Positions 45,605 through 57,758 are shown, counted from the stretch's first letter. The stretch: DNA of 64,000 nt from Janthinobacterium agaricidamnosum (GCF_003667705.1 NZ_CP033019.1:496001-560000), one strand, 5' to 3'. Numbers and translations are program-made. Notes: generated from the sequence alone by a model not told the origin.

Positions 45605-46522
45605 ATGATGACGGTCCCGTTCTTTTGCCAGGAGTCTGTCCTGTTACCCCGCAATCCCAACCTGCGCAGCATCTATGTGATGCTGATCGCCGTCGCCATG
45701 TTTTCCCTGATGGACACGGCCATGAAGCTGTTGTCCGCCCACTATCCGCCCATGCAGGTGACGGCCTTGCGCGCCCTGTCGTCATTGCCGCTCGTTTGCC
45801 TGTACCTGCTGTACCGGGGCGCGTTCAAGAATGTGCTGCAGGTGCGCTGGCCGCTGCACTTGCTGCGCGGCGCGCTGGGCGTGCTGATGATTACCCTGTT
45901 CGCGTATGGCTTGAAGCGCATGTCGCTGGCCGAGACGTATGCGCTGTTTTTTGTTGCGCCCTTGCTGATCACGGTACTGTCGGTTTTTATCTTGAAGGAA
46001 AAAGTCGACGTCGCGCGCTGGTGCGCCATCGCCGTGGGTCTGCTGGGCGTGCTGGTGGCGCTGCGTCCCGACGGTTCGGGCTTCTTTTCGCTGGCCGGGC
46101 TGGCCGTGCTGGGCTCGGCTGCCTGTTACGCCATTTCCGCCGTCACGGGCCGCATCCTGAGCCGCACGGATGCCAGCGAAAGCATGGTCTTCTGGCTGAT
46201 GGTGATGATGGCCGGCGGCGGCGTGGCCTTGTCGGCGCACGAATGGGTGAGCATCCGCCGCGAAGACTGGTGGCTGCTGGCCGGCTTGTCGCTGAGCGGC
46301 TTCCTGGGCCAGCTGGCCATCACGGAAGCTTTTCGTTTTGGCAAGGCATCGAGCGTGGCGCCATTCGAATACTCGGCCCTGGCCTGGGGCATGGCCCTGG
46401 ACTGGATGCTGTGGCGCGCCTTGCCCGACGAATACACGCTGATCGGCGCGGCCATCATCATCGGCAGCGGCATTTATCTCGTGCGGCGCGAAGCCGTGCA
46501 TGCGGAAAGCGAACATCCGTGA
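45605..46522 (+). CDS. EamA-family (DMT) transporter
   Basis: 305 residues, ten predicted helices in two EamA repeats; first repeat MLIAVAMFSLMDTAMKLLSAHYPPMQVTALRAL, with LAETYALFFVAPLLITVLSVFILKEK typical of RhtA/YdcZ-like exporters. Probably a metabolite exporter of unknown substrate. It begins at ATG 45605 (ATGATG), and an alternative internal start would drop the first 20 residues. It stands alone between the XRE regulator and lpxC. Confidence 0.87.
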   Translation: MMTVPFFCQESVLLPRNPNLRSIYVMLIAVAMFSLMDTAMKLLSAHYPPMQVTALRALSSLPLVCLYLLYRGAFKNVLQVRWPLHLLRGALGVLMITLFAYGLKRMSLAETYALFFVAPLLITVLSVFILKEKVDVARWCAIAVGLLGVLVALRPDGSGFFSLAGLAVLGSAACYAISAVTGRILSRTDASESMVFWLMVMMAGGGVALSAHEWVSIRREDWWLLAGLSLSGFLGQLAITEAFRFGKASSVAPFEYSALAWGMALDWMLWRALPDEYTLIGAAIIIGSGIYLVRREAVHAESEHP

Positions 46523-46585
46523 GGAACGGTTGTGGTATTTCTGGCGTGAGCCATGCCGCACCGCAACGAAAATCCGGCAAATAGA

Positions 46586-46591
46586 TATAAT
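46586..46591 (+). promoter_or_regulatory. Perfect -10 box immediately before lpxC
   Basis: TATAAT ends only six bases before the lpxC ATG, with no Shine-Dalgarno between. If used, transcription would begin at or next to the start codon (leaderless mRNA). The -35 position is poor. Confidence 0.5.
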
Positions 46592-46597
46592 CGACAG

Positions 46598-47533
46598 ATG
46601 TTAAAACAACGCACCATCAAACAACAGGTCCGCACCATCGGTGTCGGTTTGCACTCCGGCACCAAGGTCGAGCTGATTCTGCGTCCCGCCGCGATCGACA
46701 CGGGCATCGTGTTTCGCCGCATCGACCTCGATCCCATCGTCGAGTTTCCCGCCAGCGCCATGGCCGTGGGCGATACGCGCATGGCGTCCGTACTGATCAA
46801 GGACGGCGCCAGGGTTTCCACGGTGGAACACCTGATGTCGGCCGCAGCGGGCCTGGGCATCGACAATATGGTGATCGACGTGAATGCGGAAGAAATTCCC
46901 ATCATGGACGGTTCCGCCTCGTCCTTCGTCTACCTGCTGCAGCAAGCCGGCGTGGAAGAGCAGCAGGCGCCGAAGAAATTCATCAAGGTCATCAAGCCCG
47001 TGGAAGTGCGTCAAGGCAAGGGCGACGCGGAAAAATGGGCCCGCCTGTCGCCGTACGACGGCTTCAAGCTCGATTTCTTCATCGAATTCAACCATCCTGC
47101 CGTCGATGGCACGATGCAGCGCGCTTCCGTCGATTTCGGCGACGTGTCCTACGTGCACGATGTGGCGCGCGCGCGTACCTTCGGTTTCATGCAGGACGTG
47201 GAAAGCTTGCGCGGCATGGGCCTGGCCCGTGGCGGTTCGCTGGAAAACGCCATCGTGATGGACGAGTACCGCATCCTCAACGCCGATGGCCTGCGCTATG
47301 AAGACGAGTTCGTGCGTCATAAAATCCTCGACGCCATCGGCGACCTGTACCTCGTGGGCCACCCGTTGCTCGCGTATTACACGGCGCACAAGTCCGGCCA
47401 CGCGCTGAACAACCAGCTGCTGCTGGCGCTGCTGGAACAGCCGGAATCGTATGAAATCGTCTCGTTCGATACCAACGAGGCGGCGCCGCAGTCGTATTTG
47501 CGGCAGATGGAGCGCGAGTGGTCGTTGACGTAG
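46598..47533 (+). CDS. lpxC: UDP-3-O-acyl-GlcNAc deacetylase LpxC
   Basis: 311 residues. Begins [20 protein letters not shown]; zinc ligands in STVEHLMSA (His) and [10 protein letters not shown] (His and Asp), with the catalytic [15 protein letters not shown] region. It performs the committed step of lipid A synthesis. The stop codon TAG is formed by the GTAG head of a REPIN element, so the element inserted, or grew, exactly at the 3' end of the gene. Confidence 0.97.
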   Translation: MLKQRTIKQQVRTIGVGLHSGTKVELILRPAAIDTGIVFRRIDLDPIVEFPASAMAVGDTRMASVLIKDGARVSTVEHLMSAAAGLGIDNMVIDVNAEEIPIMDGSASSFVYLLQQAGVEEQQAPKKFIKVIKPVEVRQGKGDAEKWARLSPYDGFKLDFFIEFNHPAVDGTMQRASVDFGDVSYVHDVARARTFGFMQDVESLRGMGLARGGSLENAIVMDEYRILNADGLRYEDEFVRHKILDAIGDLYLVGHPLLAYYTAHKSGHALNNQLLLALLEQPESYEIVSFDTNEAAPQSYLRQMEREWSLT

Positions 47534-47623
47534 GTCGGATTAGGCCGCAGGCCGTAATCCGACAATCCCGCAGGCGCCAACAATGTTGTTGGATTACGGC
47601 CCGAAGGGCCTAATCCGACCTAC
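47530..47623. repeat. REPIN-like element, copy 3
   Basis: Same family as the copies at 43470 and 43740 but with different loop sequence: GTAG, then GTCGGATTA...TAATCCGAC, about 24 bp, then GTTGGATTA...TAATCCGAC and CTAC. It fills the space between convergent lpxC and dciA and may end transcription from both sides. Confidence 0.82.
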
Positions 47624-47642
47624 GTGCTGCCGCCTGGCGTTG

Positions 47643-48152
47643 CTAATCTTTAGGTTCGCGGTGGTGGCGCACCATATTGCGCAGCGCCGCGATCAACTGC
47701 TCGTTCTGCTTCGATGGCGGCAATGCCGTGCTCAGCTCTTCCAGGGCCGACATGGCTTTTTCCGGCAAGACCAGTGCCCGCGTATGCACGATGGGCGCAA
47801 TGCTCTTGATGACTTGCACTTTCAGCTTGATGCCTGAAATCTGCCAGCCCTTTCTTTCCAGTTCCCCTTGCAGTTTCGGCAATTGCTGCTTGAGCTTGGC
47901 CGCCAGCGCCGCGTTCGGCGTGGCCAGCACCAGCTGCCCGCCTTCGAATTGCAGGATGTCGCAATGCTCGAACATCGCCGGCAAGGCCTTGGCGCAATCT
48001 TTCTGCAGGGCGGCCAGGCGCGTGACGGTGGGCATCAGGGAAGCCATCGTCGCGTTGCCGCGCAGAAAATCGGTTGCCCCCGTCGCGGCCGGGCCGGAAC
48101 GGGCGAAGCCATAGCCGCGACGCGGCGCCGGAGAATAAGTGGGAGTTCGCAT
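47643..48152 (-). CDS. DciA/DUF721-like protein
   Basis: 169 residues. The central KH-like DUF721 domain (about 60-125) contains LPAMFEHCDILQFEGGQLVLATPNAALAAKLKQQLPKLQ. DUF721 includes DciA, the ancestral loader of the DnaB helicase; whether this member does that is inference, and it is convergent with lpxC next to secA as in other Burkholderiales. ATG 48152 is chosen to match the conserved start; an in-frame extension to 48263 is possible. The N-terminal 30 residues are Pro/Arg/Gly-rich and probably disordered. Confidence 0.8.
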   Translation of the reverse strand: MRTPTYSPAPRRGYGFARSGPAATGATDFLRGNATMASLMPTVTRLAALQKDCAKALPAMFEHCDILQFEGGQLVLATPNAALAAKLKQQLPKLQGELERKGWQISGIKLKVQVIKSIAPIVHTRALVLPEKAMSALEELSTALPPSKQNEQLIAALRNMVRHHREPKD

Positions 48153-48431
48153 GGCCGAAACATAGCACACTCGCCCGCGCATGACGAGTGCGGCGGCGAG
48201 TGCGGCGCAGGCGGGCAGGTCGTATTGCCTTACAGTATGGGAAATGTCCGCAATTTCTGCCATTTGTTTGTCATTAAGCTATTGTTATATGGTGCATTAC
48301 CCCAACCTTGGCGGGAACGCATGATAAAATCATCGTCTTTTGCCATAGTCGAACTCCGTGCGGTGACGCGATTACTACCTCGTTGTTCCCTACCGAGCTT
48401 TTTTTAACGGCGTTTTTTCAAGAATTCAAGC

Positions 48432-51203
<2,772 letters not shown>

Positions 51204-51228
51204 GCGCGGTTTGTCAGTGTGAACAAAA

Positions 51229-51255
51229 AACGGAGACTGCGGTCTCCGTTTTTTT
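51229..51255. terminator. secA terminator, bidirectional
   Basis: Nine-bp stem AACGGAGAC/GTCTCCGTT, loop TGCG, seven T following; A-run on the left side also gives a U-run for the minus-strand gene. Confidence 0.92.
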
Positions 51256-51287
51256 ATGCTTGCTTTTCTGTCGCAGTCAATGCCAGC

Positions 51288-52544
51288 TCAAGGAAATTCC
51301 CAATACCGCGGCACGGGTAATGGCCTGCCCCGCAACCCGCCACGATCTTTTGCCCGCAGACCCGCCTTGATCATGGTGGCAACATCGGTCAGTACGACAC
51401 GATTGCTGACAAGATAGTCGTGGCCGATAAAGTTCATTGTCACGTTCGAGGCATCGATAAAATCAAGGCCGGGAATGTTGACGATGGGGCCGCGGATGTC
51501 GCCAATTTTGTCCCAACCGGAATACCTGTAGGACAAACGCATAGCCATGTCATTCTTCGATGCATACAGCGTGACTGGCAAGCCCAGACTGGCAAGGCGA
51601 GGTGCGATCTGCTCGCGGAATACATCGGCGTTGATGTCCGGCGCCGCCAGCACCACTTGCTTGAAACGCGGCAGCAGTTCCGGGCGTTTTTCCAGCAAGT
51701 TGGCCAGGGCCATCGTCGTCGGGCGGTTACCCATGCTGTGCGCAATGATGTAAATATCGGTGGCATCGGAGCGGTCGGCGAAATCAGCGAGGAAGTTTTG
51801 CAGATGTGCCTGCGTCCATTGAGCAGAGTTGTCATCAAAACGATAGCCGGTAAATTCTCCCTTCGATGGCCAGCTGTAAAACACGGGCATGGCGTTGACA
51901 TTAAGATCGACAGCCATCTGCGCAGTGCGCAAGGCGGCATCGTCAAACGCATTGTAGTATCCATGGATATAAATGAAGGCGGCCCGCCTCTCCGGGGGGA
52001 GAGAGGCTGCCAGCCGCGTTTTGACTGTGGCAAAAAACCTGGCGGCCGACCAGCGCTCCAGGTCCATGATGAGCATGTATTTTCGGGCGTCGCCGCCTTG
52101 ACCTAAAATCCACCACGGCGTTTTTGTTACGGTGCCGATTTTCCTATCCTCGGGAACACTGACCAATACGCTGCCGTAACTTAAATGAGGCGCTTTGCGG
52201 TTTGGTTGCCAGCTATAGTTTTTCTTGTCAGCTTGAAATTGCCGGTCGGTGGCGTAATAAACCCTGACCAGCGTGCTGCCCGCTTGCGCCGCTACCTCTG
52301 CCGGCAGTCCGCCCGATACCGGCGGCGGGGCCGGAGCAGACCGTGGCGGCGGGGGAGGCGGAGGCGGAGGCGGCAGCGAAGCCGTTGCAGGCGCTTCCGG
52401 GGCGGGCTCGATCGTGCTGATCGATGCTGGTGGCGTCAGGGATGCGCATGCGCTCAGCACACTGCACAATAGGGCCAGGGACAAAGGCCCGGCTGTCACA
52501 CGATATGATTTGATCAGGCAAACGCATTTCTGTTGATTCAGCAT
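51288..52544 (-). CDS. DUF900 alpha/beta-hydrolase lipoprotein with polyproline linker
   Basis: 418 residues. Signal peptide with lipobox LSAC (about Cys33), a linker with ten consecutive prolines (about 60-69), a strand region [10 protein letters not shown], then a DUF900 hydrolase fold: [15 protein letters not shown] (oxyanion side), catalytic Ser in IIAHSMGN, Asp in [11 protein letters not shown]. Predicted outer-membrane lipoprotein with the hydrolase held away from the membrane by the rigid linker. Substrate unknown. ATG 52544 has an AGAGAG site. Confidence 0.85.
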   Translation of the reverse strand: MLNQQKCVCLIKSYRVTAGPLSLALLCSVLSACASLTPPASISTIEPAPEAPATASLPPPPPPPPPPRSAPAPPPVSGGLPAEVAAQAGSTLVRVYYATDRQFQADKKNYSWQPNRKAPHLSYGSVLVSVPEDRKIGTVTKTPWWILGQGGDARKYMLIMDLERWSAARFFATVKTRLAASLPPERRAAFIYIHGYYNAFDDAALRTAQMAVDLNVNAMPVFYSWPSKGEFTGYRFDDNSAQWTQAHLQNFLADFADRSDATDIYIIAHSMGNRPTTMALANLLEKRPELLPRFKQVVLAAPDINADVFREQIAPRLASLGLPVTLYASKNDMAMRLSYRYSGWDKIGDIRGPIVNIPGLDFIDASNVTMNFIGHDYLVSNRVVLTDVATMIKAGLRAKDRGGLRGRPLPVPRYWEFP

Positions 52545-52698
52545 GGCATTCTCTCTTCTGTTGGTGCCGCATTGGAAGGTCGCACGCGAAGTACCGTGCA
52601 CTCTCACCTTAGGCACGCATGTCTCTGCCATCATGACAAATCGCAAGCTTGCGAGCCGGGGCAGGAGCGAATGTTCGTCGAGTATAAGGGCGCCCGCA

Positions 52699-52728
52699 TG
52701 GTCAATGCCGCCGCGAAGGCGCTACAAT
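52699..52728 (+). promoter_or_regulatory. argJ promoter candidate with palindrome over the -10
   Basis: TGGTCA (52699-52704), 18 bp, TACAAT (52723-52728). The -10 sits inside GCGCTA-CAA-TAGCGC (52719-52733), a perfect 6-3-6 inverted repeat that could be an operator or chance. Confidence 0.5.
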
Positions 52729-52761
52729 AGCGCTTCCCTTTTCCCTCGCAGAAGAACTCAT

Positions 52762-54000
52762 ATGGCCGTCAATTCTCCCAAGCCCGTCGCCGCCGACTTG
52801 AAAGCCGTCGCCGGCATTGAAATCGGTGTTGCCGAAGCCGGCATCAAGAAACCCAACCGCAAGGATTTGCTGGTATTGAAACTGGCGCCGACGGCCACCG
52901 TGGCCGGCGTGTTTACCCTGAACCGCTTCTGCGCCGCGCCCGTGCAAATCTCGAAGGCCAACCTGGCGGCAGTGACGGCCGGCGCCGCGCCGATCCGCGC
53001 GCTGCTGGTCAACACGGGCAACGCGAATGCGGGCACGGGCGAATCGGGACTGGCCGACGCGCAGGCCAGCTGCGCCGCGCTGGCCGAACTGCTGGGCTGC
53101 ACGCCGCAGCAAATCCTGCCGTTTTCCACCGGCGTGATCCTCGAGCCGCTGCCCGTGCAGCGTCTGGTCGCCGGCTTGCCGCAAGCTGTGGCCGCGCTGA
53201 CTTCGGATAACTGGTTCTCGGCCGCCGAAGCCATCATGACCACCGACACGCAGCCGAAAGCCGGTTCGCGCACGGTCACCATCGGTGGCCACACGGTGAC
53301 CCTGACGGGCATCAGCAAGGGCGCCGGCATGATCAAGCCGAACATGGCCACCATGCTGGGCTTCCTCGCGTTCGACGCCACCGTGGCCCAGCCCGTGCTG
53401 GACCAGCTGGTGAAACAGGCGGCCGACAAGTCGTTCAACTGCATCACCATCGACGGCGATACGTCCACGAATGACTCGTTCATGCTGGTCGCCACGGGCG
53501 CCGGCAGCCTGGTCATCGATTCCATCGATTCGCCGCACTATGCAGAACTGGCGGCCGCCGTCACCGAACTGTCGACTTTCCTGGCGCAAGCCATCGTGCG
53601 CGACGGCGAAGGCGCCACCAAATTCATGACGGTGACCGTGGAAGACGGCCGCAACGTGGAAGAATGCCGCAAGATCGCCTATTCCATCGCCCATTCGCCG
53701 CTGGTGAAAACCGCGTTCTTTGCCTCCGACCCGAACCTGGGCCGCATCCTGGCCGCCATCGGCTACGCGGGCGTGGACGACCTGGACGTGGGTCAATTGA
53801 ACCTGTACCTGGACGACGTGTGGGTGGCCAAGAACGGCGGCCGCAACCCCGATTACCAGGAGCAGGATGGCCAGCGCGTGATGCAGCAAAGCGAAATCAC
53901 CATCCGCGTCAAGCTGGCGCGCGGCGATGCCACGGCCACCCTGTGGACATGCGATCTGTCGCATGACTACGTGTCGATCAACGCCGACTACCGCTCATGA
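52762..54000 (+). CDS. argJ: Bifunctional ornithine acetyltransferase / N-acetylglutamate synthase ArgJ
   Basis: 412 residues. Contains the self-cleavage site in [17 protein letters not shown], where the Thr of ATM becomes the N-terminal nucleophile of the beta subunit (about residue 194). The alpha part has [11 protein letters not shown], the beta part [11 protein letters not shown] and the C-terminal SADY-like end. It transfers the acetyl group from acetylornithine to glutamate in arginine synthesis. Upstream in-frame sequence is non-homologous and rejected as start. It overlaps the DUF815 gene by 4 bp. Confidence 0.97.
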   Translation: MAVNSPKPVAADLKAVAGIEIGVAEAGIKKPNRKDLLVLKLAPTATVAGVFTLNRFCAAPVQISKANLAAVTAGAAPIRALLVNTGNANAGTGESGLADAQASCAALAELLGCTPQQILPFSTGVILEPLPVQRLVAGLPQAVAALTSDNWFSAAEAIMTTDTQPKAGSRTVTIGGHTVTLTGISKGAGMIKPNMATMLGFLAFDATVAQPVLDQLVKQAADKSFNCITIDGDTSTNDSFMLVATGAGSLVIDSIDSPHYAELAAAVTELSTFLAQAIVRDGEGATKFMTVTVEDGRNVEECRKIAYSIAHSPLVKTAFFASDPNLGRILAAIGYAGVDDLDVGQLNLYLDDVWVAKNGGRNPDYQEQDGQRVMQQSEITIRVKLARGDATATLWTCDLSHDYVSINADYRS

Positions 54001-54878
54001 CCGCCCTCGATCAATTCCTGATCCGCGCCGAGCGGGTACTGGCGCGCCTGGAGTCGATCTTGCCGCCGGCCTTGCCGGCGACCGACTGGAACAGCTTTGC
54101 CTTCCGCTGGCGCCGGCGCCAGGGCGCCGCCAGCCATCTGCAGGCGGTGGCGCACGTGTCGTCCATCGCCCTGGATGACTTGCATAACATCGGCACGCAA
54201 AAAGCGCAGATCGAGCAGAATACGCGCCAGTTCGTTGCCAGTCGCCCCGCCAACAACGTGCTGCTGACGGGCGCGCGCGGTACGGGCAAGTCGTCGCTGA
54301 TCAAGGCATGCCTGAACCAGTTCGCCGGCCAGGGCCTGCGTCTGATCGAAGTGGACAAGGCGGACCTGGCCGACTTGCCCGACATCGTCGACCTGGTGGC
54401 GGCGCGTCCCGAGCGCTTCATCATCTTTTGCGACGACCTGTCGTTCGAAGAGGGCGAAAGCGGCTACAAGGCGCTGAAAGTGGCGCTCGACGGCAGCATC
54501 GCCGCGCAATCGGACAATGTGCTGATCTACGCCACCTCGAACCGCCGTCACCTGATGCCCGAGCGCATGTCGGACAACAGCAGCTACAAGACGGACGACG
54601 ATGGCGATTTGCACCCGGGCGAGACGGTGGAAGAGAAAATCTCGCTGTCCGAGCGCTTCGGCCTGTGGCTGTCGTTCTACCCGTTCAAGCAGGACGATTA
54701 TCTCGACATCGCGGCGCACTGGCTCGCCTCGTTCGGCTGCACGCCGGAACAGATCGCGCAAGCGCGCGGCGATGCCCTGCGCTGGGCCTTGCAGCGCGGC
54801 TCGCGTTCGGGCCGTGTCGCCTGGCAATTTGCGCGCGATTATGCTGGGAAACTACCTGCGGGAAAGCTGCCGCAATGA
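53997..54878 (+). CDS. DUF815 AAA+ ATPase
   Basis: 293 residues. Walker [10 protein letters not shown] (about 92-100), Walker [14 protein letters not shown], sensor 1 [11 protein letters not shown], and the family block [35 protein letters not shown]. This ATPase is common in proteobacteria but has no established job; its position between argJ and a NUDIX hydrolase is conserved in Burkholderiales. Both ends overlap their neighbours by 4 bp, so the three genes are translationally coupled. Confidence 0.92.
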   Translation: MTALDQFLIRAERVLARLESILPPALPATDWNSFAFRWRRRQGAASHLQAVAHVSSIALDDLHNIGTQKAQIEQNTRQFVASRPANNVLLTGARGTGKSSLIKACLNQFAGQGLRLIEVDKADLADLPDIVDLVAARPERFIIFCDDLSFEEGESGYKALKVALDGSIAAQSDNVLIYATSNRRHLMPERMSDNSSYKTDDDGDLHPGETVEEKISLSERFGLWLSFYPFKQDDYLDIAAHWLASFGCTPEQIAQARGDALRWALQRGSRSGRVAWQFARDYAGKLPAGKLPQ

Positions 54879-55297
54879 GCGAGATGAAAGTGAAACCGGT
54901 CGATGTGGCCGTTGGCATCCTGATGAAACCGAATGGCGACGTGCTGCTGGGCCAGCGCCCGGCCGGCAAGCCGTATGATGGCTATTGGGAATTTCCTGGC
55001 GGTAAAGTCGAACCGGGCGAAGCCATTTTGGACGCCTTGAAGCGCGAGTTTGTCGAGGAGCTGGGTTTATACATCGACAGCGCCGAAGCCTGGTGCGGCG
55101 TCGAATATGTGTATCCGCACGCCCATGTGCGCCTGCATTTCTATATCAGCCGCGACTGGCGCGGCGAGCCGCAAAGCCTGGAAGGGCAGGCGTTCGCCTG
55201 GCAGGGCACGGTCGGCGTGGAACCCTTGCTGCCGGCCACCATTCCCCTGCTGGAATGGCTCGACGCGGTACGCCGGGAATCCCTGATACCTGCCTGA
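54875..55297 (+). CDS. NUDIX hydrolase, MutT-like
   Basis: 140 residues. Complete Nudix box beginning at GKVEPGEAILDALKREFVEELG (about 41-62) after the GYWEFPGG strand. The rest, VAVGILMKPNGDVLLGQRP and VRLHFYISR, matches MutT, which removes 8-oxo-dGTP from the nucleotide pool. No thiamine-phosphate synthase fusion is present, unlike many larger MutT-type proteins. Start set by ATGA overlap with DUF815. Confidence 0.92.
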   Translation: MSEMKVKPVDVAVGILMKPNGDVLLGQRPAGKPYDGYWEFPGGKVEPGEAILDALKREFVEELGLYIDSAEAWCGVEYVYPHAHVRLHFYISRDWRGEPQSLEGQAFAWQGTVGVEPLLPATIPLLEWLDAVRRESLIPA

Positions 55298-55361
55298 TCT
55301 CCACTTGTGCCGGCGGGCAGCACCATGCTGCGTGCTGGCGCAAGCTTTGCTGTGACTTTCC

Positions 55362-55389
55362 TTGTATCGTGCGCGCTTTGCGCTACAGT
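55362..55389 (+). promoter_or_regulatory. Toxin-antitoxin promoter candidate
   Basis: TTGTAT (55362-55367), 16 bp, TACAGT (55384-55389), about 30 bp before the antitoxin ATG, which has a GGGGGAG ribosome site. Confidence 0.45.
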
Positions 55390-55418
55390 GCTTTCATCAA
55401 GCACCGGGGGAGTCTCGC

Positions 55419-55628
55419 ATGCCGCTGACACTGACCTTTACCGATACCGATGAATTGCTGATTGCCGCCTTGCACAAGCGTGCCCGCGCGCATGGGCGCA
55501 GCATCGAAGACGAGCACCGCGACATCCTGCGCAGCGCCTTGCGGCCCTTGCCGAAGCGCCCGCTCGACGATATTTTGCGCGGCATGCCCGACGTGGGCCT
55601 GGACGCGGATTTCGAGCGCCGCCCCTGA
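55419..55628 (+). CDS. FitA-like ribbon-helix-helix antitoxin
   Basis: 69 residues. Strand LTLTFTDTDELLIAALHKRARAHGRSIEDEHRDILRSAL is the FitA-type RHH DNA-binding domain; the tail DDILRGMPDVGLDADFERR is the toxin-binding part expected to occupy the PIN active site. It lies 6 bp before the PIN gene. Strong GGGGGAG ribosome site. It probably represses the operon as a complex with the toxin. Confidence 0.88.
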   Translation: MPLTLTFTDTDELLIAALHKRARAHGRSIEDEHRDILRSALRPLPKRPLDDILRGMPDVGLDADFERRP

Positions 55629-55634
55629 TGCGCC

Positions 55635-56057
55635 ATGCCTATGCCCGCCTATCTGGTCGATACGGATGTGATCGTTGCTGCGCGCAAGGGCAGTGCTGCG
55701 CCGGCGGGCGTGGCCGATTTTTTCGAGCGGGTAGCGCCGGAGTTGCGTTATGTGCCGGTGCAGGTGATCGCGCAATTGCGCGCAGGCATACAGTGCAGCT
55801 GGCGGCGCGAAGCGGCGCTGGAAGCACTGGCGCTGGAGGGCTGGCTGGAAGCCGTGCTGGCGGAATATGCGCCGCGGCTGCTGGAATTCGACCTCGATTG
55901 CGCGCTCGTGTGCGCGCGTCTGCATGGCCGTAGTCACGCGCATGGCGTCGATGGGCAGATCGCGGCGATGGGCATTGCCTATGGCTTGACGGTGGTCAGC
56001 GGCAGGCTCGACAGTTTCGCGGCGCAGGGGCTGCGCCTGGAAAATCCATTCAAATGA
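55635..56057 (+). CDS. PIN-domain toxin, FitB/VapC-like, with altered active site
   Basis: 140 residues. The PIN acidic positions read D9 (YLVDTDV), Q47 where the family has Glu (ELRxG becomes QLRAG), D106 (VDGQIAA) and D126 (SGRLDSF). The rest, including the C-terminal LRLENPF, is canonical. VapC/FitB toxins are Mg-dependent RNases cutting tRNA or rRNA; loss of the Glu ligand may weaken or abolish activity, so this may be a decaying toxin kept for regulation. An in-frame ATG at 55641 is an alternative start. Confidence 0.88.
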   Translation: MPMPAYLVDTDVIVAARKGSAAPAGVADFFERVAPELRYVPVQVIAQLRAGIQCSWRREAALEALALEGWLEAVLAEYAPRLLEFDLDCALVCARLHGRSHAHGVDGQIAAMGIAYGLTVVSGRLDSFAAQGLRLENPFK

Positions 56058-56060
56058 AGC

Positions 56061-56249
56061 TTACTGGGGCTTGTTGTCTTCGTCCGCCAGGGGATCTTCG
56101 AACGGATCGGCGGCAGGGATCGTGTATTTCTCTTCGGCCCAGGCACCCAGGTCGATCTGCTTGCAGCGTTCCGAGCAGAAGGGGCGGTATTTATTGGCTT
56201 CAGTCCATTCGACTTTGGCGGCACAGGTAGGGCAGTTAACGACGGTCAT
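56061..56249 (-). CDS. yacG: DNA gyrase inhibitor YacG
   Basis: 62 residues. Zinc site Cys6, Cys9, Cys25, Cys29 (NCPTCAAK ... RPFCSERCK) followed by [14 protein letters not shown] and an acidic tail ([12 protein letters not shown]), as in YacG. It binds GyrB and inhibits gyrase. Last gene of pilD-coaE-zapD-yacG, 21 bp after zapD; its 3' end is 3 bp from the convergent toxin stop. Confidence 0.95.
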   Translation of the reverse strand: MTVVNCPTCAAKVEWTEANKYRPFCSERCKQIDLGAWAEEKYTIPAADPFEDPLADEDNKPQ

Positions 56250-56270
56250 GATGGGGCAAATAAGTAACAG

Positions 56271-57026
56271 TTAAAAATTACAGAGCGTGAGCTCGAATGG
56301 TACATCTTCTTCCAACGGCTTGGGTTTCAAGTCGCCGCCCTGGGTAGTGAAGCGTACCCACAGCATGTATTTGTTGGCGGAAATTTCCGGGATGGCGCCG
56401 CTGTTTTCATCGAGGCTCAGGCGCAGCATCTGATACACCTTGCCTTGCAGCATTTGCTGGTAGCTGCCGCCATTGGCGATCAGCTTGACGGGACCGCCGG
56501 AATCGCGCAGCAGGCGCAAGACCAGGGCCAGCGCGTCGAACAGGGGCGCCAGCGGGGCGAACCACGCGTGGATATCGGTCAGGCGCTGCTCGCAGCTGCG
56601 TTTTTGCCAGGCAAAGTACGAGGGCAAGTCGAATTCGCAGGCGCCACCCGGGATGATGGTGCGGCCGCGGATGCTCATCAGCCATTCATTGTCGCGGATA
56701 TTCTGGCCCGTCTTGCCTTGCGCCGCCACGAGGGCGCCGCTGACACTGTCGAGTTCGCCGAGGATGGCGTCCAGGGTTTCCGGCTCCACGTTCGGATTGC
56801 TGCGGTAGCCCAGCAGGCTCTGGCGCTGGCGCTCGAGTTCCTGCAGCAGGTCGGACTTCAGGTCGGCGCGGCCGGCCACTTCAAGCATATCGAAAATAGT
56901 TGCCAAAGCAACATGATGCTGCATTGCATGCTCTTGCTGGATGAAGAACTTGAATTTGTCGTACAGGTCTTCCAGCCGCAACAAGGTACGTATGCGTTCG
57001 TTGAAAGGGTATTCGTAGACAATCAA
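56271..57026 (-). CDS. zapD: Cell division protein ZapD
   Basis: 251 residues. Starts IVYEYPFNERIRTLLRLEDLYDKF and includes the basic face and C-terminal region (ISANKYMLWVRF) of ZapD, which crosslinks FtsZ filaments through the FtsZ C-terminal peptide. The start is TTG 57026: AAGGGAA lies 6 bp upstream, the length matches the family and no ATG or GTG fits in frame. Lies 62 bp after coaE. Confidence 0.94.
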   Translation of the reverse strand: MIVYEYPFNERIRTLLRLEDLYDKFKFFIQQEHAMQHHVALATIFDMLEVAGRADLKSDLLQELERQRQSLLGYRSNPNVEPETLDAILGELDSVSGALVAAQGKTGQNIRDNEWLMSIRGRTIIPGGACEFDLPSYFAWQKRSCEQRLTDIHAWFAPLAPLFDALALVLRLLRDSGGPVKLIANGGSYQQMLQGKVYQMLRLSLDENSGAIPEISANKYMLWVRFTTQGGDLKPKPLEEDVPFELTLCNF

Positions 57027-57088
57027 AATAATTCCCTTAAGTAAGGACCTGCAAACAATCCCGTGATTTTGAACCAAGCGTCGACAAA

Positions 57089-57748
57089 TTACAAACGTTG
57101 CGGCCCGATTCCAGCCATTCTTTTTGAAAATGCCAGATATAAATCGTGCAACTGGGCAATCTGCGGCGCCAGGGCCGCCAAATCGCCATTATTGTCGATC
57201 ACATCGTCCGCCGCCGCCAGGCGCATGGCACGCGTGGCCTGCGTGGCCATGATGGCTTTGACTTGTTCTTCCGATAAGCCATTGCGCGCCATCACGCGCG
57301 ACACTTGCAGGCTTTCCAGGCAATCGATGACCAGTACGCGGTTGACCCGCTCCACCCAGCCGCCGGACTCGACCAGCAGGGGCACGGCAAAGATCACGTA
57401 GCTGCCCGTTGCTGCGGCGGCCGCTTCCAGGGTGGCCTGGCGGATGCGTGGGTGCAGGATGGCTTCCAGTTTCGCCTTGGCGGCGGCGTCGGAAAACACG
57501 AGGTTGCGCATTTTTGTACGGTCGAGGGCGCCGCGCGCATCGGCGTAGCCGGGGCCAAATTCCGCCACCAGAGCTGGCATGGCCGCGCCATTGGGCGCCG
57601 TCAGGCTGTGTGCGATCTGGTCGGTGTCGACGATGGAGGCGCCGCGCGCGGCGAACAGGTCGGCCACCGTGCTCTTGCCGCAACCGATGCCGCCGGTGAG
57701 TCCGACGCTGAAATAGGGGGCGTTTTGTAATTGCATGTGTGTATCCAT
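57089..57748 (-). CDS. coaE: Dephospho-CoA kinase CoaE
   Basis: 219 residues. P-loop [30 protein letters not shown] (lid side), [12 protein letters not shown], and the late [17 protein letters not shown]. It phosphorylates dephospho-CoA, the last step of coenzyme A synthesis. ATG 57748 lies 10 bp after the pilD stop; ATG 57736 is an alternative. Confidence 0.96.
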   Translation of the reverse strand: MDTHMQLQNAPYFSVGLTGGIGCGKSTVADLFAARGASIVDTDQIAHSLTAPNGAAMPALVAEFGPGYADARGALDRTKMRNLVFSDAAAKAKLEAILHPRIRQATLEAAAAATGSYVIFAVPLLVESGGWVERVNRVLVIDCLESLQVSRVMARNGLSEEQVKAIMATQATRAMRLAAADDVIDNNGDLAALAPQIAQLHDLYLAFSKRMAGIGPQRL

Positions 57749-57758
57749 AAGGGGCCGG

